The position numbers were made by a program, and so were the translations under genes. The notes beneath the pieces are model-generated. The model worked only from the letters and a program-made list of their open reading frames with translations. It was not told where the DNA came from and searched no databases. From an uncultured Bacteroidales bacterium (GTDB lineage: Bacteria > Bacteroidota > Bacteroidia > Bacteroidales > UBA932), in NCBI GenBank assembly GCA_947305645.1, contig CAMZEC010000003.1, forward strand, positions 1 through 64,000: DNA of 64,000 bases, written 5' to 3'. Shown one piece after another: positions 55,271 through 64,000 of this stretch (position 1 is the stretch's first letter; every line of letters starts with the position of its first letter).

Positions 55271-56854
55271 ATGGCTTTCGTAGACTGGTTGATTGTAGCT
55301 TTATTCCTTGGTGCACTCGTCACCATAGGCTACCTGTTCTCCCACAAAAACAAGAACATAGAAGATTATTTCGTGGCCGGACGATCCATGCCGGGATGGC
55401 TTGTAGCCATTGCCGCTACCGGCACCACCATAAGCGCGGGGACCTTCGTGGGCTCGCCCGAGCTGGGATTCAATACAAATCTGACCTATGTTCTCAACCT
55501 GCTCGGCTCTATATTCGGCGGCATACTTGTGGCAGCTCTGATTCTGCCGAAGCTGTATAATGCCCGCACGATTACAATCTACGGCTTCATCGGCGACCGC
55601 TTCGGCGAGTCCTCCAAGCAGGCCAACTCGGTTATGTTCCTCATCGGCCAGTTGCTTACCAGCGGCAGCCGCCTTTTCATAGCGGCCATAGCCATAAGCG
55701 TAATCGCCTTCGGCAGCATACAGTTCCAGTTCATGGTCTGGAGCATAATAATACTTGGCGTAGTATCCACCTTCTATACCATGATGGGCGGTATCAAGGG
55801 CCTGCTCTACATCGACACCTTCCAAACACTGCTGATGATTTTCACCGGCGTGGTAGGCCTGGTCATCATTGCCTGTGACCTTAACGGACTGAGTCTGAGC
55901 GAGGTGTGGCAGACCTTGACCGCCAACGGAATGGTGAAGGCTCCCGCTGCTACCGGAGTCGCTCCGGGGCTTGCCGCCGACGGTACCCTGAGCGGATGGG
56001 TGCCCGGCAACAAGGTGCAGATGTTCGACCCCAGCGTTGACTTCAGCAAGCCGTACACCATCCTGGGCGGCATGATAGGCGTAGCCTTCTTCAAGATTGC
56101 CCAGTACACCACGGACCAGGAGTTCGTCCAGCGCCAGCTGGCCTGCAAGGACGTCCGCAAAGCCGGCCGTTCGCTTGTGGCCTCCCAGCTGCTGGCCCTG
56201 CCCGTCGTGCTTATCTTTTTGAGTATAGGTCTGTTGCTCTACGTCAAGTACATCCACGATCCCGCCTGCGACGGAGCCCTCAGCACCGCCTTCTTCAGCG
56301 ACGCGCGCGACATCTTCCCCCAGTACATCAAGAATCACATCCCTGCCGGCGTGCGTGGCCTTATGATTACCGGCCTGCTGGCGGCGGCGCTTTCCAGCTT
56401 CAACTCAGCCATCAACTCAATGGCCTCCAGCTTCGTGGCCGACCTGTACCTGCCTCTGAGGGCTAAACATGGCAAGGCCGTCAAGAGCGACAAGGACCAG
56501 ATTTCGTCTTCACGCTGGATGGTGGGCCTTATGGGCATGATGCTTACCGGGTTCGCTATCGTAACCTGCGTAATGCAGCAGAGCAGCGGCCTCAATCTCG
56601 TGGACTTCGCCACCGGTATCATGTGTTTCGCGTACGCAGGCATGATAGGCGTATTCCTTACCGCCATCTTCACCAAACGCGGTAATGCCCGCAGCGTGGT
56701 GGCGGCTCTGGTTGTCGGCGCCCTTATCATCATCCCGCTGATGTTCCAGAAGGAATTCTTCGGCCACAATTACATAGCCTGGACGTGGTGGTGCCCTATC
56801 GGCGGCCTCGTCTCCACCCTGGTCTGCATGGCCGGAAAAGCTAAGAAAGCATGA
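55271..56854 (+). CDS. Sodium:solute symporter family transporter
   Basis: Multi-TM; IEDYFVAGRSMPGWLVAIAATGTTISAGTFVGSPE; GLMITGLLAAALSSFNSAINSMASSFVADLY. Confidence 0.92.
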   Translation: MAFVDWLIVALFLGALVTIGYLFSHKNKNIEDYFVAGRSMPGWLVAIAATGTTISAGTFVGSPELGFNTNLTYVLNLLGSIFGGILVAALILPKLYNARTITIYGFIGDRFGESSKQANSVMFLIGQLLTSGSRLFIAAIAISVIAFGSIQFQFMVWSIIILGVVSTFYTMMGGIKGLLYIDTFQTLLMIFTGVVGLVIIACDLNGLSLSEVWQTLTANGMVKAPAATGVAPGLAADGTLSGWVPGNKVQMFDPSVDFSKPYTILGGMIGVAFFKIAQYTTDQEFVQRQLACKDVRKAGRSLVASQLLALPVVLIFLSIGLLLYVKYIHDPACDGALSTAFFSDARDIFPQYIKNHIPAGVRGLMITGLLAAALSSFNSAINSMASSFVADLYLPLRAKHGKAVKSDKDQISSSRWMVGLMGMMLTGFAIVTCVMQQSSGLNLVDFATGIMCFAYAGMIGVFLTAIFTKRGNARSVVAALVVGALIIIPLMFQKEFFGHNYIAWTWWCPIGGLVSTLVCMAGKAKKA

Positions 56855-58473
56855 AACGGCTGGTTTTGATTGCGGCCGTGTGCCTTTGGTGCGCCGTCGC
56901 TATGGCCGGGAACGTCAACGGCCGCGTGCTTTGTGAAGGTTGCCCCGTTGAGGGTGTTGCCGTGTCAGACGGCGTCTCGATTGTGCTGACGAATGCCCTC
57001 GGACGCTATTCCCTCGACTCCGACAAGAAAGACGGTTCCGTTTTCGTGATAACGCCCTCCGGCTATATCGCCCGTAGTCTGGATGGCCTGCGTCCCGGCT
57101 TCTGGCAGCCGCTTTATCTCCCCCCGGAGCAGGAGGAAGTGCACGATTTCGTGCTTGAAAAGCAGAATCAGAGCAGCTACACTATGATTCTTCTGGCCGA
57201 CCTCCATCTTTCCAACGACCCTGAGAGAGACGACCTTAACAGATTCCGTACTGAGGTGCTGCCGGTAATCCGCAGGGAGGCGGCCGAGGCGAAGGGGCCC
57301 GTCTATACGGCCAACCTCGGCGATACCACGCACGATATCTATTGGGCGGAGATGAACTTCAACGAGTCCGACGGCCTCCGTTTCTTGCAGGACGTCTGCT
57401 ACCCTACGCCGATGTACAGCATAATGGGGAACCACGACCATGACCCGTCGATAACGGGGGAAGACGTGGACCGCCGGGCCGGCTGGCGCGAGCGCGACTG
57501 CTGGGGCCCCGGGCAGTACTCCGTCAACATCGGCAGCGACCATTGGATTTTTCTGGACAACATTGTATACATAAATGTCGAAGGCAAGGGCAAGAAGGCT
57601 CCCGGAGTGCGTGGCGACCGCAGTTACGACAGCATCCTTACCGAAGCCCAGTTCAAATGGCTGGAGAAGGACCTTTCGTTGGTCGGAAAGGACACGCGCA
57701 TTTTCGTATGCACACACGCCCCCGTGCTGTATTCAGGCCGGAACAGCGGTTTGCTGATGCCCAGGGAGCAGGTGGAACGCCTGTACGCCATGTTCGCTCC
57801 TTTTTCCCACGATGCCACTGTGTTCTCCGGGCATATACACAGGAACGATATCTGCGACCATGCGGATTTCCCACGTCTGCACCAGAGGTCGCTGCCCGCG
57901 ACTTCCGGCATAATGTGGACGACACCTGTCGGCTGGCCCCTGTACAACAGTGAGGGCGCCGACGCAGGCTTCTGGGTAGGGGAGTTTGCCTCCGGATGCG
58001 GGCCGCGCTACCGTCTGGAGACCTACCTGTACGGGGAGAAGTACTACCGTTTCTACGATCTGAACTCCGTCGGAGAGGCCTACCGGGCGAACGAGGGTAT
58101 CAGGAAGCAGCAGAAGCTGTATCCGGACACCCGGCTTGACTACGGCGCCCGCAAGTGGCGTAACTACGTGATGCTGAATTACTGGGGCTGGGAGCCCGGA
58201 GACAGCGTGGAGCTTTATGAGAAAGGCAGGAAGCTGAAGGTCGAAGCTACCCGTTACGAAGATCCTACAAAGAATATCGCTTACGAGCTGCCCCGCCTGA
58301 TGAACCCCTACAAACACAGCCACGGGAACGCTAAAGATGCCACGTACCACATGTTTGTAGCCAAAACATCTTCTGCCAAGACTCCGGTAACGGTGCGCAT
58401 CTTTGCCGCCGACGGCTCCCTCAAGTATGAGGAGACATTCAACCGGCCGTATTCCTTCGACCCGTCCAAATAG
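56851..58473 (+). CDS. Calcineurin-like metallophosphoesterase with N-terminal carboxypeptidase-regulatory-like domain, secreted
   Basis: Signal peptide; LLADLHLSND, ANLGDTTHD, SIMGNHDHDPS, VCTHAPV, FSGHIHRND. Confidence 0.9.
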   Translation: MKRLVLIAAVCLWCAVAMAGNVNGRVLCEGCPVEGVAVSDGVSIVLTNALGRYSLDSDKKDGSVFVITPSGYIARSLDGLRPGFWQPLYLPPEQEEVHDFVLEKQNQSSYTMILLADLHLSNDPERDDLNRFRTEVLPVIRREAAEAKGPVYTANLGDTTHDIYWAEMNFNESDGLRFLQDVCYPTPMYSIMGNHDHDPSITGEDVDRRAGWRERDCWGPGQYSVNIGSDHWIFLDNIVYINVEGKGKKAPGVRGDRSYDSILTEAQFKWLEKDLSLVGKDTRIFVCTHAPVLYSGRNSGLLMPREQVERLYAMFAPFSHDATVFSGHIHRNDICDHADFPRLHQRSLPATSGIMWTTPVGWPLYNSEGADAGFWVGEFASGCGPRYRLETYLYGEKYYRFYDLNSVGEAYRANEGIRKQQKLYPDTRLDYGARKWRNYVMLNYWGWEPGDSVELYEKGRKLKVEATRYEDPTKNIAYELPRLMNPYKHSHGNAKDATYHMFVAKTSSAKTPVTVRIFAADGSLKYEETFNRPYSFDPSK

Positions 58474-58565
58474 GATTTATTAATATAGTGCTGCCGGTTG
58501 TCCTTTTCATGGGACGACTGACGGCATTTTTATGAATAATAAACAGATAAATGACAAAATTATAT

Positions 58566-58573
58566 TATATTTG
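58566..58573 (+). promoter_or_regulatory. TATATTTG -7 box about 350 nt upstream of LRR protein gene
   Basis: Match to TAnnTTTG. Confidence 0.45.
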
Positions 58574-58574
58574 A

Positions 58575-58925
58575 ATCGTCGCCACAATAGACGGCAAAAT
58601 ACATACTAGAAAGCGTTAAGCTTTCCTTGCTGGTGAATCTCGACAATTCAAAGCGACGAAGGATAGGCAGTAACGCTCTTACTTGGCTATATCTTGGGCT
58701 GTATGCTCAATTTATGGTAAAGTGTGAGCATCGTTCTTATTCACGTCGCGGCAGTCGAGAGCCCACCACTGGATAAGTTTAGAGGCCCACACTTTCTTTG
58801 TTTATGATTTCCCGGACAGAGCCTCACCGGAGTATTTACGAAATGGCTCTATTCTATTCACGACCGAAGCTGGAATTTACGAGTATCCAAAATGAGGATA
58901 TACTTTGCACGAGTGGTAATTTAAT
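58575..58925 (+). ncRNA. Candidate structured 5' leader RNA
   Basis: No ORF; several local inverted repeats: agcgtta...taacgct, atgctca...tgagcat, agagcc...ggctct; downstream of TATATTTG and upstream of surface protein gene. Confidence 0.4.
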
Positions 58926-58927
58926 CG

Positions 58928-61699
58928 ATGACACCTATGAAGAAGAACTTTTTTAGTATGGTCTTGAAGTTAAGCGCAATCTTTTTCCTGACCTCACTCG
59001 CGATTGCTTGCGCAAAAGAAGTTTGTTATGAAGTTCAAGATAACTATAGTCCGACCATTATTGCGAGTTTGGAGCAGCCTCGGATTTCAAAGACTTTTTT
59101 GAGTACGAACCAAGATGGAGTTGGCAAGATTAAATGGCTTGCAGGGGACATGATTAGTTTGTTCTATGGTACTAAATACTATTATTTTAAAGCTGATCAA
59201 GGAGGTTCACAGACGACCACTTTCACAATTAGTGGAAGAATGCAAGGAACCGTGATCCCTAGCGATAATGTTTGGGCATTGTATCCCGACAGCGATAATG
59301 TTTCTTGTGACGGATCCTCTATTTCTTCCAGTCTGCCCTATATACAAACCGGTATCCCGTATTCATTCGGGGATGACCTGTGCCCAATGGTGGCACATTC
59401 TAATACGAACAATCTTAATTTCCGCAACATCTGTGGAGGTATCAAGATTACATTTAGGAGGGCAGATATTAAAACAATTCGTTTTAAAGCAAACAATGGA
59501 GGAAGCCTTGCCGGATTGTATAAAGTTTCTTTCGATGGCGATGCCCCAGTCCTTACTGTATCTAGTGGTGTTTCGGAGGTCACTTTGGAGTCAGGTGGCG
59601 TATTCTCCCCCGAGACCCCTTATTATATTATTTGTTTTCCTGCTGATCTCAGCCAGGGATTCACCATAACATTGGAGACGGAGAACGAAACTGGTGAGTT
59701 TGTGTATACTTCGCCGGTATCAATTAAGCGTTCTTGTTTTGGAAGAAAGGAACATATTGATGATTATGCTACTTTTAACAAGCAGGAAAACAGTAAGATA
59801 CATTATGTTACCACTGATTGTCTCCCTTTGGATTTTAGCCGATTCTCCCAGACACAACTGCAAACTATGTTTAGTGCAGCCATGCTGTCAAATACTTACG
59901 ATGAAGATGCTAACGAAGGCGTTATTGAGTTTGAAGGGAAACTGGAGACTATAGGAACAGATGCTTTTTACCAGCAATCTACTCTTCGCTCAGTGGTTGT
60001 CCCGGAAGGAGTCCGGGAGATAGGGAGCTATGCTTTTAATCGTTGTACTTCTCTGTTCTCCGTTGAGCTTCCATCCACTCTGTCGTCCATAGGGCAAAGA
60101 TGTTTTACTTACTGCAGCTCGCTTAGAAACATCAACCTCCCCGAGTCTTTGGTCTCTATCGGATTCGCAGCTTTTAAAGATTGTTCAAATCTAAGAGAGG
60201 TCTTGATTCCCTCGCAAATTGGAACTATTAATGGGTCAACTTTTTATAACTGCACACACTTAAGTAGAGTTTCTTTTGCTGAAGGGTCTACGCTGACAGA
60301 TATTATTTATACTGCCAGTGCACCATATGCATCGTACGCAGATTATGATTTCTACGGGGCCTTTCAAAATTGTACCGCTCTTTCCAGTATCGATCTTCCG
60401 TCAGGGTTGGAACGAATTGGAGTGGCTGCTTTTTATGGTTCAGGCTTGCAAAGCATTTCAATACCGCAAGGAGTAACAACAATTGGTAATAGTGCTTTTA
60501 GCGGAACCAAGCTGACGGAGGTTACAATTCCATCATCGGTAAGCTCTTTGGGGTCTGCGTTTCATGATTGCGAACAATTGCGAACCGCAGAAGTGAAAGG
60601 CAACGCTATTTCCTTGAAAGATACGTTTAGTGCTTGTAAACAATTATCGACGGTTTCATTACCGCAAACAATAACTACATTGGACGGAACTTTCTATAAC
60701 TGTCAGTCATTGAGTGAAATTAATCTCCCCTCGTCTTTGGCAGAGATTGTCAACGGTGCTTTTTACAATTGTAAGGAGATGAAATCCATATCTTTGCCTT
60801 CATCTGTGGTTACTATTGGTGATAATGCATTTTATGGATGTCCACTCGAGTCTTTGACTATTCCTGACGGTGTTGCTACAATTGGGGAAAGCGCTTTCTG
60901 CTATGGCTGTTTTCAGCAGCTTGTCATTCCCTCAAGTGTGACGTCCATCGGTAAAGATGCCTTTTCGGGATGCTCGGAACTGACCAGTACTTTAGTCCCG
61001 TCTTCAGTTAGGGTATTGAGCGAATACACGTTTAGAAACTGCAGTTCCCTTACTGAAGTCACCGTTGAGAGCGCCACGGTCAAAAGTGAAGCGTTCGGAA
61101 ATTGCACAAGCCTTAAAACTGTATCTCTTGGTCGTAAGGTAGGTGCTATTTCATCACAAACTTTCGGTGGTTGTAGCTCTTTGGAGAAGTTCGTAAGTTC
61201 GTCCACATCCATAGAGGCTTCCGAGGACGGCAGGTGCCTGGTATCATATGATGGTACATTGTTAGCCTGTGCTCAAGGTGGTCTTACTTATTATGTTGTA
61301 CCGGTAACGACTCAGTCATATCCGATTGAGTATATTGGGGCCGGAGTATTCTATGATACGGATCTTACTTTGATAGTGCTACCGCCTGCTATTTTGGCAA
61401 TGGGAACATTCTCGTTCAGAAGCAAGGGCCTTAAGGATATCTATATATCATCTGCAACCCCGCCGGAACTCGAGTGGTCTAACAATGTGATAAATAGTTC
61501 CATGGGCGGCTGGATGGTTGGTACCACTTATCCGCCTATACATGTGGATACAAATATCCATGTTCCAGAAACCTCATTGGATGCCTATGCGTCTGAATGG
61601 GCTGATTACAAGTTCAAGATTATTCCTTATTCTGGCCTGCCATACTATGATGGTGGTGATGGCATTCAAGGTTATATCGAAACAGATTATAATTGGTAA
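58928..61699 (+). CDS. BspA-like leucine-rich-repeat surface lipoprotein with fimbrillin-like N-terminal domain
   Basis: Lipobox AIACAKE; many LRR_5 repeats (IGxxAFxxCxxLxxVxLPxSLxxIG); alternative start 58937. Confidence 0.85.
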   Translation: MTPMKKNFFSMVLKLSAIFFLTSLAIACAKEVCYEVQDNYSPTIIASLEQPRISKTFLSTNQDGVGKIKWLAGDMISLFYGTKYYYFKADQGGSQTTTFTISGRMQGTVIPSDNVWALYPDSDNVSCDGSSISSSLPYIQTGIPYSFGDDLCPMVAHSNTNNLNFRNICGGIKITFRRADIKTIRFKANNGGSLAGLYKVSFDGDAPVLTVSSGVSEVTLESGGVFSPETPYYIICFPADLSQGFTITLETENETGEFVYTSPVSIKRSCFGRKEHIDDYATFNKQENSKIHYVTTDCLPLDFSRFSQTQLQTMFSAAMLSNTYDEDANEGVIEFEGKLETIGTDAFYQQSTLRSVVVPEGVREIGSYAFNRCTSLFSVELPSTLSSIGQRCFTYCSSLRNINLPESLVSIGFAAFKDCSNLREVLIPSQIGTINGSTFYNCTHLSRVSFAEGSTLTDIIYTASAPYASYADYDFYGAFQNCTALSSIDLPSGLERIGVAAFYGSGLQSISIPQGVTTIGNSAFSGTKLTEVTIPSSVSSLGSAFHDCEQLRTAEVKGNAISLKDTFSACKQLSTVSLPQTITTLDGTFYNCQSLSEINLPSSLAEIVNGAFYNCKEMKSISLPSSVVTIGDNAFYGCPLESLTIPDGVATIGESAFCYGCFQQLVIPSSVTSIGKDAFSGCSELTSTLVPSSVRVLSEYTFRNCSSLTEVTVESATVKSEAFGNCTSLKTVSLGRKVGAISSQTFGGCSSLEKFVSSSTSIEASEDGRCLVSYDGTLLACAQGGLTYYVVPVTTQSYPIEYIGAGVFYDTDLTLIVLPPAILAMGTFSFRSKGLKDIYISSATPPELEWSNNVINSSMGGWMVGTTYPPIHVDTNIHVPETSLDAYASEWADYKFKIIPYSGLPYYDGGDGIQGYIETDYNW

Positions 61700-61704
61700 T
61701 TATT

Positions 61705-64000
61705 ATGATAACTCCTAAAAACAAACTTCTGTTTGTTGGCGTATTGGTTGGGGTGATTGGCTGTATGCAAGAGTTGCCAACAGATATGGCAGAGCAATTA
61801 ATCGAAAAGAAGTTTCAGGTAATAGCTGGCAGTACAAAGACAGAATTGCAAGAGGGCGGCGCTGTCTATTGGAACGCTGGAGATAAGATTAGCTATTATA
61901 GTTCTGATGGCGGGCCAATAAATAGTGCCTTTGTGGAGAATGCCGGTCCAAAATCTGAGATGCTGGCACTTATAGGGAAAAATGATCCTTTCTTTGTTGC
62001 TGTTTATGGTGGTACTGGAATCACATCCAACACTGATTCGAAAATCGTGATTAAAGAAGCTGTTCCTAATGTACAAAATGGGCAGTTTAGCTCCGCTCAC
62101 GTTGCTGTAGCTTACAGTCCTACGACGGAGTCCCCATCCCTCTTTTTCCAGAATGTCACTAGTATAATCAAGTTTATTGTACCGGAAGGGATATACCTTG
62201 ACAAACTGGTTTTTAAGGCTACCGATGGAACCCAGATATCAGGGGATGTTTCAGTGTCGTTACATAGTGATATTGACTCGCAGTATGTTCCGGGTGGTCC
62301 TGATACTATAGAAGTGGATATATCCAATGGTCCTGGTACGTATTATTTTTCTATCTTGCCGGTTACACTTGGCGGTTTTAAGATTCAGATGCTTAAGGAT
62401 GATTGGGTATACTCAGAAAAAACCGTGTCGAAGCAACTTGTTATCGCTAAGGATTATCTATTAAATATCGGCAATATTAGTAATATAGCCGACACACACA
62501 CTACAGTTGGCGGTTATAAGTATATCTATCAAGTATCCGAAAGCGAGGAAGAATACGTAACTGTAAACCAAGCCAATATTGGATTCAAGGATAACCAGAT
62601 GATTCAGTTCGAGCTTAAGGCTGGCATCAAGCGTTTAGAAACAAAGGAGTACAAAGTAACGGTTAATCCGGAAGGAGAAACGGCTTTTATCGGCTCTGTT
62701 ACAAGTTTGGCAGCATCTTCTGAAAGACAAAGTGATTCTTATGGCAGTAAATATGATAGGGTTACTAAACCTTTCGAATTAGTGGTAGGAGGCGTGATTA
62801 AAGATAGGTTTTCTATTGATGCACATTATGACCGACCTGTCGATAATGGAATTGGTTATTTTGAAGTATCAGATATCGTAAAACAGGGGTGTGATATTGT
62901 AAAGAATGATAATCTTACCACAGAACTTCTGAGAGTATATGATGTCAAATATCACCTTTGTGCTTGTTTCGAAGGCCATGATACTGGAGTATCTGGCAGA
63001 GGTCTCTCTATTCCTTTTGACATTACTATGAGGGCGGTTTACAAATCCGATACAGCAAGCGATCATAAATCTGACATTCCCATTTCAAATGCGGTTGATT
63101 TGAGCTCTTATGAAACGGCGAACAGTTACATAGTATCGGCTCCAGGAATATATAAGTTCCCTGCTTGTATGGGCAATACAACAGAGTCGGCGGGGTATGT
63201 TCATGGTGTAGAGATCTTATGGGAAACTTGGAATAACTTTGAGGCGGTTACTGAAAACAGCGTGATTTCCAAAGTCGATTTCGAGAATAATTGGATTTAT
63301 ATCCAGACACCGTCAACGCTAAGGCCAGGCAATGCCCTTGTTGCCGCTAAAGGATTGGACGGTTCAATAATCTGGAGCTGGCACATCTGGGTGCCAAAGA
63401 CGCCAATAAAAACCGCCTCATTTATGAACATCTTTGGCGTTGATGCCATGAGCCGCAACCTTGGAGCTTTGATAGATGCAAGTGGTTCTAATGATGAGGC
63501 TGAAGATATTGAGTCATGCGGCCTTCTTTATCAATGGGGACGCAAAGATCCATTCCCCGGGGTAGGTATCATGGAAGTTAGCACAAAAGCTGCTACAACC
63601 AGCAAACCCTTGGCTGCCATATCTAAAAATCAGATTACTATTGATTATTCTATCGCCAACCCTACAGTATTTGCTTATAATTCTGCTACCGCTGTGGCGC
63701 CTGATTATGAAGGAAAGAGTTGGACGATTGAATCAACAAAAGAGGCATGGGGGACTTACGATACAAAAGGTATTTATGACCCCTGTCCTCCTGGATATAG
63801 GGTTCCGGATACGGACGGCTATTATCCAGTGTGGGGTTCAGATGGATGGGAGTTTAATCCAGATCTCTATTGGTTTAAATTAGGAGGTGCGGTATTCCCC
63901 TATGCTGGATACAGAGATGATTGTGGTGGCGCGTGGCAACACGCTACCGATCGGTCTGCCGTGTGGAGCGCCGATCAGTATTCCGGGGATAAAGCTTATA
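61705..64000 (+). CDS. Fimbrillin-like lipoprotein with C-terminal FISUMP-like (CPPGYRVPD) domain, 3'-truncated by window edge
   Basis: ATG at 61705, frame open to window end (checked at both ends): MITPKNKLLFVGVLVGVIGCMQELPTDM...GGAVYWNAGDKISYYSSDGG...YDPCPPGYRVPDTDGYYPVWGSDGWEFN. Confidence 0.75.
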   Translation, partial: MITPKNKLLFVGVLVGVIGCMQELPTDMAEQLIEKKFQVIAGSTKTELQEGGAVYWNAGDKISYYSSDGGPINSAFVENAGPKSEMLALIGKNDPFFVAVYGGTGITSNTDSKIVIKEAVPNVQNGQFSSAHVAVAYSPTTESPSLFFQNVTSIIKFIVPEGIYLDKLVFKATDGTQISGDVSVSLHSDIDSQYVPGGPDTIEVDISNGPGTYYFSILPVTLGGFKIQMLKDDWVYSEKTVSKQLVIAKDYLLNIGNISNIADTHTTVGGYKYIYQVSESEEEYVTVNQANIGFKDNQMIQFELKAGIKRLETKEYKVTVNPEGETAFIGSVTSLAASSERQSDSYGSKYDRVTKPFELVVGGVIKDRFSIDAHYDRPVDNGIGYFEVSDIVKQGCDIVKNDNLTTELLRVYDVKYHLCACFEGHDTGVSGRGLSIPFDITMRAVYKSDTASDHKSDIPISNAVDLSSYETANSYIVSAPGIYKFPACMGNTTESAGYVHGVEILWETWNNFEAVTENSVISKVDFENNWIYIQTPSTLRPGNALVAAKGLDGSIIWSWHIWVPKTPIKTASFMNIFGVDAMSRNLGALIDASGSNDEAEDIESCGLLYQWGRKDPFPGVGIMEVSTKAATTSKPLAAISKNQITIDYSIANPTVFAYNSATAVAPDYEGKSWTIESTKEAWGTYDTKGIYDPCPPGYRVPDTDGYYPVWGSDGWEFNPDLYWFKLGGAVFPYAGYRDDCGGAWQHATDRSAVWSADQYSGDKAY

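Noticed and set aside
59950-61250. Tandem DNA repeats in the BspA-like gene
   Set aside because: Repeats are at protein level (LRR_5) and diverged at DNA level; typical of this family.

Overview
This 64 kb window is a dense bacterial chromosome segment. TAnnTTTG promoter boxes, SusC/SusD, BACON lipoproteins, serine-type sulfatases and fimbrillin/BspA-like proteins point to the order Bacteroidales. From left to right it holds: (i) housekeeping genes (der, esterase, xseA/xseB); (ii) a five-gene glycogen/alpha-glucan operon (branching enzyme, debranching enzyme, GT4, GH57, GT35 phosphorylase); (iii) ribF, alaS and a single ORF that fuses an LptF/LptG-type permease to methionyl-tRNA formyltransferase; (iv) a SusC/SusD locus with two BACON lipoproteins and two MBL-fold lipoproteins, whose SusC has a C-terminal OmpA-like module; (v) an FAD oxidoreductase / GH27 / sulfatase segment, of which GH27 plus sulfatase lie between perfect 50-bp inverted repeats; (vi) a BlaI / M56 peptidase / outer-membrane barrel cluster; (vii) a histidine-utilisation operon (ftcD-hutU-hutH-hutI); (viii) yifB/comM and tsaE; (ix) a second sulfatase / FAD oxidoreductase / Na+ symporter / phosphoesterase module; (x) an AT-richer surface-protein region (fimbrillin-like plus BspA-type LRR protein, and a partial fimbrillin-like protein) behind a long structured 5' leader. 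The most unusual cross-cutting signal is a set of palindromic repeats lying in-frame inside conserved housekeeping genes (xseA, fmt, hutU, hutI, and the sequence leading into tsaE). They behave like translatable palindromic elements, analogous to Rickettsia palindromic elements. No tRNA, rRNA or CRISPR array was recognised.
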